From positions 1-64,000 of the forward strand of contig JAIXLO010000010.1 in the NCBI GenBank assembly GCA_026931325.1: a stretch of DNA of 64,000 nt. The letters run 5' to 3'. The position numbers were made by a program, and so were the translations under genes. Shown one piece after another: positions 18,604 to 25,439 of the stretch (position 1 is its first letter; the number at the start of each line of letters is the position of its first letter). Source of the stretch: Chitinophagales bacterium (lineage in GTDB: Bacteria; Bacteroidota; Bacteroidia; Chitinophagales; Chitinophagaceae). The notes under the pieces were generated by a model. It was not told the origin of the DNA. It was given only the letters and a program-made list of their open reading frames with translations, and made no database searches.

Positions 18604-19027
18604 TTATTTTACTAAATCTTCAAACTCTACTTTGGTAATAATTTTCAGTTTGGTAAATTTTTTTTCTAAAATTTCTTTTTGGTTAAGTATGTGGTCATCT
18701 CCACTTGTTACAAAACCTGCATTTGTTTGTAAAGCAAGTGCTATAATGTAATTATCGTCTGCATCTTCAGGTATGTTTTTTTATAGGCTGTTGAATGGTA
18801 TAAAATGTACCTATATCTTTTACAAACCGCAAAGCATCTTTGGTGCTTATTCCTAATTTACTTAAATGCGGATATTGCAAAACTCTTTCCAACTCTGCAA
18901 ACAATTCTAAACAAACAGGTATAATAGCTTTACGTTTGTTTACGGCAAAAGAAATAGTATCGTAGTTTTTACTTATAAAGTAACTTATCCAAACATTTGT
19001 ATCTAAAACAAATTTCTTACTTCGCAT
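18604..19027 (-). pseudogene. PIN-domain toxin (COG1569-like), frameshifted
   Basis: Predicted single-strand ribonuclease toxin. The N-terminal part reads KFVLDTNVWISYFISKN and VCLELFAELERVLQYPHLSK, then stops after 86 residues at a run of seven As on the coding strand (forward T7, 18776-18782). Removing one base restores the frame into IPEDADDNYIIALALQTNAG and VTSGDDHILNQKE through to TAA, giving a normal PIN protein of about 140 aa with all acidic residues. The break is therefore either a sequencing indel or a recent mutation. It overlaps the antitoxin frame by 11 bases. Confidence 0.75.
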
Positions 19028-19232
19028 ATTTACGGCTTTCGTGTTTCCATTTATCTATTTGTTTCATAGACACTTTTACAGGTTTTTTTATAATGTTATA
19101 TTTATCAGGATTTTTTAACGCAATACCTGCATTTAATTGAGCCAATAAAATATTTCTTTCCTCTTCGCTAAGAAGTTCAACAGCATCTACAATTTTTTCT
19201 ATAATAGGATTAAATGTTAATACAATAGCCAT
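19017..19232 (-). CDS. Antitoxin partner of the adjacent PIN toxin
   Basis: 71 aa, MAIVLTFNPIIEKIVDAVEL then SEEERNILLAQLNAG and a basic C-terminus. Size, position and the 11-base overlap with the PIN gene match an antitoxin of a VapBC-like pair. The acidic helical N-terminal half could be a dimerisation or DNA-binding segment. No specific antitoxin family is assigned. The toxin gene is currently frameshifted. Confidence 0.65.
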   Translation of the reverse strand: MAIVLTFNPIIEKIVDAVELLSEEERNILLAQLNAGIALKNPDKYNIIKKPVKVSMKQIDKWKHESRKYAK

Positions 19233-19255
19233 AAAGAAAAGTTTGTAGAAATATA

Positions 19256-19284
19256 CATAAAAAGCCCCGAAATTTTTCGGGGCT
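19256..19284 (-). terminator. Strong terminator after the 73-aa protein gene
   Basis: The 10-bp stem AGCCCCGAAA/TTTCGGGGCT (19263-19272 with 19275-19284, 2-base loop) is followed on the reverse strand by five Ts. A decayed copy of the same hairpin (AAATTTTTCGGGGCTGTAA) sits at about 27857-27880, near the right end of the island. Confidence 0.8.
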
Positions 19285-19311
19285 GTAAGTGTAAATGTTA
19301 GTTAATTTGAT

Positions 19312-19533
19312 TTAAAAATTAGATATTACTTCGTAATAGAGGCTGTCTAACTGCTTTAAATCTTGATGACTGTTAATGGCTTCTTCTACAATGTAGTGGC
19401 GTAAAATAACGCTGCGGAGTGCCTCTGCAATTTTAGGAATATCTTCTTTGTTTACAATAATAGCAACTGTTTCTTGTGTTGCTGCCTTACTGCTTTGTAA
19501 GCTCGTAAGGGCTTTTGTTTTTTGTGTTGTCAT
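19312..19533 (-). CDS. Hypothetical protein (73 aa) behind a structured leader
   Basis: Starting at the ATG at 19533, MTTQKTKALTSLQSSKAATQ..., a Ser/Thr/Gln-rich start is followed by a regular alpha/beta-like segment (ETVAIIVNKEDIPKIAEALR and HYIVEEAINSHQDLKQLDSL). No family is recognised. The frame can be extended upstream to 19569, but that would run into the structured RNA element at 19546-19613, so the shorter start is preferred. A TATATTTG -7 box (reverse strand, 19679-19672) and a terminator bracket it, so it is a self-contained transcription unit in the island. Confidence 0.5.
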   Translation of the reverse strand: MTTQKTKALTSLQSSKAATQETVAIIVNKEDIPKIAEALRSVILRHYIVEEAINSHQDLKQLDSLYYEVISNF

Positions 19534-19545
19534 AAAATAAAAATA

Positions 19546-19613
19546 TCCCGGTCGCTGACAACACTTCACTGCTGGGCAGGGAAAAGCTACGGACTTGCAC
19601 CGATACGCCGGGA
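19546..19613 (-). promoter_or_regulatory. Structured RNA-like leader, cobalamin-riboswitch-like core
   Basis: Reverse-strand element closed by a 6-bp stem (TCCCGG, 19613-19608, with CCGGGA, 19551-19546). Inside are CGGTGCAAGTCCG, which forms a small hairpin, then TAGC...AGCAGTGAAG and GTCAGCGACC. The order GTGCAAGTCC / AGCnnn / GTCAG-GACC resembles the core of cobalamin riboswitches (compare btuB: GTGCGAATC, AGCTG, CCCGAAGACC), but the usual upstream GGGAA domain is missing and it is only 68 nt. It lies 12 bases before the ATG of the 73-aa gene. A tRNA-derived element is an alternative. Identity is uncertain. Confidence 0.35.
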
Positions 19614-19677
19614 GTAGTTTTAAATGTTAAATTAAGATGGATTTGCCACATGTTGTGAAATGTTGTCGGGGCAAATA

Positions 19678-19706
19678 TAGGGAGAATAGTTTTAAAAAGA
19701 AAAGTT
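19678..19706. repeat. Module-boundary repeat, copy 2
   Basis: TAGGGAGAATAGTTTTAAAA then AGAAAAGTT. It lies directly after the stop of the DUF2442-like gene and overlaps the -7 region of the 73-aa gene. Confidence 0.75.
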
Positions 19707-19708
19707 TT

Positions 19709-20014
19709 TTAAAATTTTGAGTAGTAAACATTTTCGGGCGGAAAAATTAAATCCCAATCTTTGCCCCAAACAATATTTTGATTTTCTATTTTAAACTTTT
19801 TAAAGTGGTTTAATTTTTTGTATTTAGCATAATAGCCCTTTGCATATTTTTCTAATGCAGGGGAAAAATCTACTTCTTTTACTTCGCCCGAAGCAAATGT
19901 TACCAATAGCACATAGTTTTTTACATAAACTGCATTTTCAATATTGCAGTTTATACTTTTCTTTTTATGTGAATAACTTTTGCCTTTTTCTTGTAATAAT
20001 GTATTGCTTCCCAT
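19709..20014 (-). CDS. DUF2442 domain protein
   Basis: 101 aa. The C-terminal two thirds fit DUF2442: VKNYVLLVTFASGEVKEVDF, SPALEKY, HFKKFKIENQNIVWGKDWDL, FPPENVYY. The gene overlaps the DUF4160-like gene by 64 bases. DUF2442 and DUF4160 genes are frequent neighbours in toxin-antitoxin-like pairs. Residues 1-27 (lysine-rich) have no match to the domain, so translation may begin downstream at a non-ATG codon. Molecular function is not established here. Confidence 0.7.
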   Translation of the reverse strand: MGSNTLLQEKGKSYSHKKKSINCNIENAVYVKNYVLLVTFASGEVKEVDFSPALEKYAKGYYAKYKKLNHFKKFKIENQNIVWGKDWDLIFPPENVYYSKF

Positions 20015-20250
20015 TGCTCTTTTATTTTATCTGAATATTTGCGTACAAATTTACGCATTTCTGTAATTTCCTGACCTGTTAAAGGTGTTTTACTTCTTAT
20101 TTTTTCGTCAAGTACAGTAAGAATTCCGTTGTTGTACTCTAATATAAATTTACATTCTCTATCTTGTTTTTTAACGTGTACATGAACAGGTAAATGATCA
20201 TGTACATATATGTATATTAAATAACCAAAGTAAGTGAAAATTTTAGGCAC
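19951..20250 (-). CDS. DUF4160 domain protein
   Basis: 99 aa. The N-terminal MPKIFTYFGYLIYIYVHDHL and PVHVHVKKQDRECKF match DUF4160, whose conserved feature is the HxPxHVHV histidine cluster. The C-terminal half is helical and basic. It is the upstream member of the DUF4160/DUF2442 pair. The promoter has TACATTTG (reverse strand, 20271-20264), the same ATTTGTAAAAACAA leader seen in front of the antitoxin at 27823, which suggests a duplicated control region. Confidence 0.75.
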   Translation of the reverse strand: MPKIFTYFGYLIYIYVHDHLPVHVHVKKQDRECKFILEYNNGILTVLDEKIRSKTPLTGQEITEMRKFVRKYSDKIKEQWEAIHYYKKKAKVIHIKRKV

Positions 20251-20297
20251 TAGGTTGTTTTTACAAATGTAAGAAAAAAACGTAGGGAGAAACTTAT

Positions 20298-20305
20298 TAT
20301 CTTTG
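20298..20305 (+). promoter_or_regulatory. -7 box for the forward VapBC-like pair
   Basis: TATCTTTG (TAnnTTTG) ends 13 bases before the ATG of the 57-aa antitoxin. The fragment GTAGGGAGAAAC just upstream (20282) is a partial copy of the module-boundary repeat. Confidence 0.5.
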
Positions 20306-20318
20306 AAAAAATATTTTT

Positions 20319-20492
20319 ATGGCATCAACAACAATAGTAGCAAAAACGAAAAAACAAAAATTAAATGAACTTGTAAAACAGCAAGGTATTGTACCTGGTA
20401 ATACTAAAAAGAATTTGGAAAAACTTAAAAAATTTTGGCAAGAAAATATTGGGTTAAGCTATAATGAAGTAAGAAAAAATGCGTGGAGATGA
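20319..20492 (+). CDS. VapB-like antitoxin (57 aa)
   Basis: MASTTIVAKTKKQKLNELVK and a C-terminus SYNEVRKNAWR. The closing E-x-R-K-x-A-W-R resembles the end of the antitoxin at 27031 (EDLRKAAWRMK), so the two belong to one family. It is lysine-rich and very short, as usual for such antitoxins. Its stop overlaps the start of the PIN toxin gene as ATGA, indicating translational coupling. Confidence 0.65.
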   Translation: MASTTIVAKTKKQKLNELVKQQGIVPGNTKKNLEKLKKFWQENIGLSYNEVRKNAWR

Positions 20493-20914
20493 AACTGTGT
20501 GTTTGCGATACGGATATGTTGTTTGAATATTTTGAAGATAACACTGATGCTATTGATCTTTTAAACAGTTATGATATTATTTTTTGCAGTGTTATTACAC
20601 AAAGGGAAATGGTTTTATCAAGCCAAAATAAAACACATCAAAATAAACTTAATAAACTACTTACCGAAACAGTAACTTTAATCCCTATTGAAAGGGAAAT
20701 TTCGGATTTGCACGTTCAACTTTTAAATGATTATCATTTAAGCCATTCGTTAAAAATAAATGATGCTATTATTGCTGCTACTGCTATTTATTACAACTTA
20801 CCTTTATCTACTTGTAATATCAAAGATTTTAAATTTATACCTGACTTGCTATTAGTACAGCTCAATATAATTCCCAAACGCAGAGGCGGCGTTTTTTTTG
20901 ATTTGTTTAAGTAG
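20489..20914 (+). CDS. PIN-domain toxin, VapC-like
   Basis: 141 aa from the ATG at 20489 (a GTG two codons upstream is possible). PIN acidic residues are visible: D in VCDTDMLFEYF, E in SVITQREMVL, and D in SLKINDAIIAATAIYY. NLPLSTCNIKDFKFIP is the usual closing strand. It is a presumed Mg-dependent ribonuclease controlled by the 57-aa protein encoded before it. It is the only forward-strand module of the island. Close relatives encoded at 26624 and, as a pseudogene, at 27281 share HLSxS-K-xD and CNxK-F-YIP. A boundary repeat starts at its stop codon. Confidence 0.85.
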   Translation: MKLCVCDTDMLFEYFEDNTDAIDLLNSYDIIFCSVITQREMVLSSQNKTHQNKLNKLLTETVTLIPIEREISDLHVQLLNDYHLSHSLKINDAIIAATAIYYNLPLSTCNIKDFKFIPDLLLVQLNIIPKRRGGVFFDLFK

Positions 20915-20951
20915 GGAGAATAGTTTTAAAAAGAAAAGTTAAAAAGAAAAG
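20912..20951. repeat. Module-boundary repeat, copy 3
   Basis: TAGGGAGAATAGTTTTAAAA then AGAAAAGTTAAAAAGAAAAG. Its first bases are the stop codon of the forward PIN gene. It has the same orientation on the sequence as the other copies, although the gene it follows is on the opposite strand. Confidence 0.75.
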
Positions 20952-20955
20952 TAGT

Positions 20956-21028
20956 TGCGGCAATGGGAGTTGAACCCAATATTTTTAGGATATGAGCCTA
21001 ATGTGATAAATCCGTTTCACTCTGCCGC
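20956..21028 (-). tRNA. tRNA-like gene with CAT anticodon (divergent)
   Basis: The acceptor GCGGCAG pairs with TTGCCGC (G-U at the end), discriminator A. The D-arm GTGA...TCAC contains GG. The anticodon stem TTAGG/CCTAA has loop CTCATAT (anticodon CAT: Met, or Ile after lysidine). The T-arm TGGG-TTCAACT-CCCA has one T-T mismatch. Oddities: position 8 is A rather than U, only one base separates the acceptor from the D-stem, and CCA is not encoded. It lies inside the accessory region between a toxin gene and the ATPase operon, as in phage or plasmid tRNA cargo, and may be degenerate. Confidence 0.6.
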
Positions 21029-21037
21029 TATGTAAGT

Positions 21038-21217
21038 TTATATTAAGCCTAATTTTTTTGCTTTTTGTTTTTGTTTAGGTACCTTCAATTCTCCTAAGAA
21101 CAAATTTTTAGCACTATCTTCTAAATCTTTTAAATTAAGTGCTTTCATATTAGCAACAAGTCCGCCATAATGCGGTTGTCTGCCTAATATTTTGGTAAGT
21201 TTTTCATAATAGGTCAT
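21038..21217 (-). CDS. Hypothetical protein (59 aa) with a strong Shine-Dalgarno
   Basis: MTYYEKLTKILGRQPHYGG, then LVANMKALNLKDLEDSAKNL and a lysine-rich tail. An AAGGAGG (reverse strand, 21229-21223) sits five bases before this ATG. That decides the start against a longer frame and is unusual in Bacteroidota, where such sequences are rare. It is the last gene of the ATPase operon, 14 bases after the 97-aa gene. No family is recognised; it may partner the 97-aa protein. Confidence 0.55.
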   Translation of the reverse strand: MTYYEKLTKILGRQPHYGGLVANMKALNLKDLEDSAKNLFLGELKVPKQKQKAKKLGLI

Positions 21218-21231
21218 AATAACCTCCTTTT

Positions 21232-21525
21232 TTAATACATGTAACAAGTAATAATCAGTGCACTTTTAGTGTAAATTTCAATAATAATTTTCAATCTTAC
21301 CCCTGTAACATTATCATTAACAACTCCTGAATATCTTTTTGTGCTTTCTTTTGACCATTGGTTTATTGTTTTTGCAAGTTGTTGTATTCTTATATGTCTC
21401 AAAGGGTGTGTGCTTCTTTCGTTTATGTAATTATTCATTATATGTTCTGCTGTTTCGCCGCTAAAACATATTCCTATTTTTCTGTTGCGGAAAGTTATAA
21501 ATCCACTATTATAATACTGTATCAT
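21232..21525 (-). CDS. Hypothetical protein (97 aa), possible RelE/DUF4258-like fold
   Basis: MIQYYNSGFITFRNRKIGI..., then HPLRHIRIQQLAKTINQW and a beta-rich end VRLKIIIEIYTKSALIITCY. The layout (His/Arg helix, then strands ending in I-I-T-x-Y) loosely recalls DUF4258/RelE-like small RNases, but similarity is too weak to assign. It starts 10 bases after the restored end of the ATPase frame and precedes the 59-aa gene in the operon. Confidence 0.5.
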   Translation of the reverse strand: MIQYYNSGFITFRNRKIGICFSGETAEHIMNNYINERSTHPLRHIRIQQLAKTINQWSKESTKRYSGVVNDNVTGVRLKIIIEIYTKSALIITCYMY

Positions 21526-21534
21526 ATATACTTT

Positions 21535-22270
21535 TTATGGCTCTCCTGAAATTTCAATAATTCGTTTTACTACATTGGGTGGTAATACTCTTTTTCTTTT
21601 TTTTAAGTATGGTTTTAATATTTCTTGCAGCTCTTGGTTTATGTTTATCCAATCATTAAAAATTTCTAAACGTACATTATAGTATAATGCAAGACCTGAC
21701 CTTGTAGATGGTAGAATATTTTTTTAAAATGGTTTCGCAATAATTGTGAGATTTGTGTTTGTTTATTTTTTGTGCCTTTTCTACTGTTATGTGCCAATTA
21801 CTAAATTTACTTAGTTCTTTTTTTAAATTATCTTGTGTTTTAAATAAAATCATTCTTTGGTAATTTCTGCATAAATAAGGTGGCACATCTGCCAAAGAAT
21901 GAAACATAAAACAAATATCAAAATTTCGTTTTCTTTTATCTACAATAAAACTTATTACTGATTTGCTAAGGTTAGGAGAGAGGTATTTTGCTGCATCTTC
22001 AAATATAATAAAGGCGTTACGTTGGTGTGTATTGAGTGCTGTAAATAATTCGTCTTCGTTAGCATCTTCACAACGGCACATATCGCCTTTAAATCTTTTT
22101 AAACCCTCAATATTTACTACTTCATAATGTGCATAAAAAGGGTGTGCATCTGTATCTACAACTATTCTTCTTTTACCAGATGCAGTAGCTAATTTATCTG
22201 CAATAGTTGTTTTACCTGTACCCTGGTCTCCAATAAGTAAGTAACAAATATTTAATCGTTCTTTTTCCAT
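21535..22270 (-). CDS. P-loop ATPase (Zot/FtsK-HerA-like), frameshifted near the 3' end
   Basis: Walker A is GDQGTGKTT at residues 14-22 and Walker B is AFIIFEDAAKYL with E91-D92. A sensor-like region, VDKRKRNFDICFMFHSL then DVPPYLCRNYQRMILFKTQD, follows as in FtsK/HerA and Zot-type DNA-translocating or phage-assembly ATPases. The open frame stops at 197 aa, at 21677. Removing one A from the A7 run (forward T7, 21719-21725) continues it as NILPSTRSGLALYYNVRLEI then LKKRKRVLPPNVVKRIIEI to a TAA at 21537-21535, for 244 aa. Genes upstream are 2-6 bases apart. No membrane segment is seen. Confidence 0.65.
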
Positions 22271-22272
22271 AA

Positions 22273-22848
22273 TTATAATGAGTAATATCCTGCAATATTT
22301 TTTCCTATGCCTGTGGCAAGTGCTAAAAAGAGCATAAACTCTGGTGGCATTTTGCCCATGTTTTTTGCCACTAATATTTTTAAAGGTTCACGCATCATAT
22401 CTTTTGTATTGTCATCAAAAGAGAGGTTGTTTAAAAAATCTTCTACAGTAGCATCAATATCTAACAGCTTTAAGTCTGTATCTTCTAATAAAGTTTCTTT
22501 ATTATGCTCGGCTGCTTTTAGTTGCTGCAAACGAGCTATAGCACCATTACCACCAGTAGCAAGTAATTTTTTATTTTTCTTTCTCTCTGCAAGTATTCTA
22601 AATACAGTGCTTTGTGTGCCATCTAATAAACCTATTACAATATCGGTGGTGGCATTAATTGTAGCCTCATCGTATTGTTGTGGTTGGTACTTTTTAGTTT
22701 CTTTTTCTTCTTCGGCTTCAACCTCTATTACTTCTTCTTTTGGTGGTGGTGGTGGAGCTTCTGGTGTAACTTGTGTTTGTGTAGGTATAGCAGCTTCTTG
22801 TAAAACTTGCTCTACACTTGCATCATACTCTGTAATATCTTTTAGCAT
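22273..22848 (-). CDS. Hypothetical Pro/Glu-rich protein (191 aa)
   Basis: The N-terminal third is low-complexity, with a proline run (PEAPPPPPKEEVIEVEAEEE). A helical middle follows (LDIDATVEDFLNNLSFDD), and the C-terminus is hydrophobic (FMLFLALATGIGKNIAGYY), perhaps one membrane span. It sits two bases from the ATPase gene and three from the 111-aa gene, so it is translated with them. A proline-rich arm plus membrane anchor would suit a structural or coupling protein, but this is conjecture and no family is recognised. Confidence 0.6.
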   Translation of the reverse strand: MLKDITEYDASVEQVLQEAAIPTQTQVTPEAPPPPPKEEVIEVEAEEEKETKKYQPQQYDEATINATTDIVIGLLDGTQSTVFRILAERKKNKKLLATGGNGAIARLQQLKAAEHNKETLLEDTDLKLLDIDATVEDFLNNLSFDDNTKDMMREPLKILVAKNMGKMPPEFMLFLALATGIGKNIAGYYSL

Positions 22849-22851
22849 TGA

Positions 22852-23187
22852 TTATAAATTTTGATAACGTTCTACAATAGGGGCAAATTCTTTAACGAAA
22901 GCAAATTTTTCTTCTACCTTTTTACTATTTAATAAACCTGTTGTTAGTACTTTAAAAACATCGTTGGTTATATCTGATGTTTTTGTACCTTTTTTTAGTT
23001 TGCCATTTTCGGCTATACCAAATGTTTCACAGATTTTTATAATTAAATCTTTTGTTTCTTTTAAGTCTGTAAATGCCTGTACTGCAAGTTGTGCTAATGC
23101 TTCTGTATTAGCCTCTTGTTTTAATTGTTCTATTGCTTTTTTTATATCGGCAATAGTGGGTTGTGTTGCTTGTGGTGTGTTTTCCAT
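22852..23187 (-). CDS. Hypothetical helical protein (111 aa)
   Basis: MENTPQATQPTIADIKKAIE..., then AQLAVQAFTDLKETKDLI and a C-terminus VEEKFAFVKEFAPIVERY. It is almost wholly alpha-helical, acidic, and without a signal or membrane segment. The gene begins 6 bases after the original stop codon of the IS-disrupted gene and ends 3 bases before the 191-aa gene. Function is unknown. Confidence 0.6.
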   Translation of the reverse strand: MENTPQATQPTIADIKKAIEQLKQEANTEALAQLAVQAFTDLKETKDLIIKICETFGIAENGKLKKGTKTSDITNDVFKVLTTGLLNSKKVEEKFAFVKEFAPIVERYQNL

Positions 23188-23372
23188 TAATTTTTATTTT
23201 TTGTTTGAGAAATAAGCATCTTTTAATAAGAATTTTTTAGAATTTTCTGGCATACCTATTTTTTTATCAGGAAAAACAAAATTGTAATTGATAAAAAAAT
23301 CAATGCACTGGCGTAAGAAGTGTGAATTATCTCGTGTAATACCTGCTTTTTTTCTTTCTTCTACTATGTATA

Positions 23373-23468
23373 AAATATATTCTGCTTCTTCTGATGTGAA
23401 AGATGTTGTAATAGTAGTCCTTTGAGCTTGTTTTTCTGTGTTTACAGAGTGTTTTTGCTTTTTTTCCT
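23373..23468. repeat. 96-bp target-site duplication, left copy
   Basis: It begins AAATATATTCTGCTTCTTCT and ends GCTTTTTTTCCT, and is identical to 25073-25168. It lies immediately outside the left inverted repeat of the IS and is part of the interrupted gene. Confidence 0.92.
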
Positions 23469-25072
23469 CCCGACTTGTCCTCCTCTAAATATCAATAATC
23501 ATAAGTCATTAAGAGTCAATTATTTTTATCGGTAAAAAATGTATTTTGCTGACCTAATTAGTAAAAATGTACAAAATAAGGTTGGTTAAGTATAGTGTGA
23601 ATTCTGTTTCTATTCAGGTCTATATTATAGAAAATAGGAAAAGGAAAATTATTAAGCATATTGGAACAGCAAAAAATGAAGATGAAAAAGAAAAGTTGAT
23701 ACAATTAGCTCAAGATTATATCAATAAGGTATCAAAACAGCTTCACATATTTGAAAAAACCGAAAACAAGATAATAGACCTTACCCAAATGCAATATATA
23801 GGAGTTTATTACACTTTTTTCTATGAAGTGATGCATAAACTTTTTATAAGTATTGGTTTCGATAAGCACAAGAATAATCTTCTGTTAGATTTAGTTATTA
23901 TCCGATTATTTGAACCGGCTTCAAAATTTCAATCCATAAAGCTAATAGAACAATATTTTGGTATCAAGTATAGACGACAAGGTTATTATGAATCTGCCCC
24001 CAAGTGGCTTGATTTAAAAGAACAAACAGAAAGGATAACCATAAAGTTTGCAAAGGAAAATTACGAGTTCAAGTATGACTTATTGTTTTATGATGTTACC
24101 ACACTTTATTTTGAAACATTTGAAGAAGATGAGTTAAGAAAGAATGGTTTTTCTAAGGACAGCAAATCTCAGCAACCACAAATTTTAGTAGCTCTTATGG
24201 TTACAAAAGAAGGTTTTCCGATAGCTTATGAAATTTTCTCTGGCAATACTTTTGAGGGGCATACATTTATACCGTCCATTCAAAAATTTATAGCTAAGAA
24301 TAAAGTCAAGGATTTTACAATTGTAGCTGATGCTGCAATGATTAGTGATGACAATATTCAAGAACTTATAGCAAACAATCTTCACTATATCGTAGGTGCA
24401 CGATTAGGAAATGTTCCACGGCAGCTTTTTGATAAGATAGATACGATGATGATTAGAGAGGATGGGCAAACCATTAGAATACCCACTAAAAAAGGTTTTT
24501 TAGTTTGCAGTTACTCTTCTGTCAGATATCGGAAGGATAAATATGAAATGGAAAAGCAGCTTAGAAAAGCCGAGCTCTTAGTTGCTAATCCTTCTAAAAA
24601 TAAGAAAGCAAAGTTTATAAAAGCTATTGGAAGAGATAAGGTAGAAATAAATAAAGGTCTTATTGATAAGACAAAAAAATTACTCGGCATAAAAGGTTAC
24701 TATACTAACATGGATGAATCTCAGTCCAGTAATACTTTAATAATAGAGCGATATCATGAACTTTATAAGATTGAACAGAATTTTAGAATAGCAAAAAATG
24801 ATTTAGAGACACGTCCTATTTTTCATTTTAAAGAAGAACCTATCAAATTACATGTATTAATTTGCTTTATGGCATTAGCAGTATCAAGAAAGATCGAGCT
24901 AAGCACTGGAGCTTCAATAAGGAGTTTTATTCAAGAGTGTAAAAAAATAACGGATGCTAGATTATTGAATCTTATTACTAAAGAAGAAATAAAAATGAGA
25001 TCAGCTTTAAGCCCAAAAATGTCAGAGTTTTTAGCTAAGTTGAATCTGCTGACCTAAATTGGACAAGTCAGG
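23469..25072 (+). mobile_element. IS1634-family insertion sequence
   Basis: A 1604-bp element. The terminal inverted repeats are CCCGACTTGTCC (23469-23480) and GGACAAGTCAGG (25061-25072), 11 of 12 matching. One DDE transposase gene fills it. The 96-bp direct repeats outside are exceptionally long, as reported for IS1634 of Mycoplasma mycoides, whose target duplications vary up to hundreds of bases. The identical repeats and intact transposase suggest recent movement. Confidence 0.93.
23567..25057 (+). CDS. IS1634-family DDE transposase
   Basis: 496 aa and intact. Likely catalytic residues are D176 (LLFYDVTTLYFE), D255 (IVADAAMIS) and E403 (YHELYKIEQNFRIAKNDLE), fitting the IS4-superfamily fold with a beta-strand insertion domain between D255 and E403. 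The N-terminus (MYKIRLVKYSVNSVSIQVYI) and the closing KLHVLICFMALAVSRKIEL are typical of IS1634 members. It is on the strand opposite to the operon it interrupts and ends 15 bases before the right inverted repeat. Confidence 0.95.
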   Translation: MYKIRLVKYSVNSVSIQVYIIENRKRKIIKHIGTAKNEDEKEKLIQLAQDYINKVSKQLHIFEKTENKIIDLTQMQYIGVYYTFFYEVMHKLFISIGFDKHKNNLLLDLVIIRLFEPASKFQSIKLIEQYFGIKYRRQGYYESAPKWLDLKEQTERITIKFAKENYEFKYDLLFYDVTTLYFETFEEDELRKNGFSKDSKSQQPQILVALMVTKEGFPIAYEIFSGNTFEGHTFIPSIQKFIAKNKVKDFTIVADAAMISDDNIQELIANNLHYIVGARLGNVPRQLFDKIDTMMIREDGQTIRIPTKKGFLVCSYSSVRYRKDKYEMEKQLRKAELLVANPSKNKKAKFIKAIGRDKVEINKGLIDKTKKLLGIKGYYTNMDESQSSNTLIIERYHELYKIEQNFRIAKNDLETRPIFHFKEEPIKLHVLICFMALAVSRKIELSTGASIRSFIQECKKITDARLLNLITKEEIKMRSALSPKMSEFLAKLNLLT

Positions 25073-25168
25073 AAATATATTCTGCTTCTTCTGATGTGAA
25101 AGATGTTGTAATAGTAGTCCTTTGAGCTTGTTTTTCTGTGTTTACAGAGTGTTTTTGCTTTTTTTCCT
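25073..25168. repeat. 96-bp target-site duplication, right copy
   Basis: Identical to 23373-23468. It starts directly after the right inverted repeat of the IS and still codes for the C-terminal end of the truncated 123-aa protein. Confidence 0.92.
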
Positions 25169-25439
25169 TTTTTTGAGGTTGTTTTTCTTTGATTACAGAA
25201 TTATTTTTAAAAATTTCCTTTACTTCTACATTAGTTGCATTTTGATTTTCTATGTTTTCAGAAATTTTATTTGTGTTTACATTTTGATTTTCTGAATTTT
25301 CAGCAATTACAGGTGTGTTTACATTTTGATTTTCTGGATTTTCAATAATTTCTATGAGTGAAGAAATTTGATTATCTGTATTATCAGTGTTTTTTTCTTC
25401 TTCTATTGTAGAGGTAGTTTGATTTTCTTTGTTTTTCAT

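Larger units (their letters stand above)
23194..25439 (-). pseudogene. First gene of the ATPase operon, split by IS1634-family insertion
   Basis: Before insertion this was a 546-base gene (181 aa), read as 25439-25073 joined to 23372-23194. The N-terminal half is acidic with repeated ENQNVNT units (PENQNVNTPVIAENSENQNV), a lysine/glutamine-rich linker follows, and the C-terminus reads FTSEEAEYILYIVEERKKAG and HFLRQCIDFFINYNFVFPDK. The insertion now ends the protein at 123 aa (EEAEYIS) and detaches its last ~60 residues. Because the target duplicated, the 3' fragment keeps the full 96-bp overlap. Downstream genes may now lack their original promoter. Confidence 0.85.

Noticed and set aside
22307..22864. 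185-aa forward frame opposite the Pro/Glu-rich protein gene
   Set aside because: It is a mirror of the reverse-strand gene, which sits in a tight operon with adjacent starts and stops; the forward frame is Ser/Val-rich with no motif.
25231..25370. CRISPR-like array
   Set aside because: The regular units are in-frame coding repeats (ENQNVNT) of the IS-disrupted protein, too short and too divergent for CRISPR, and no cas genes are near.
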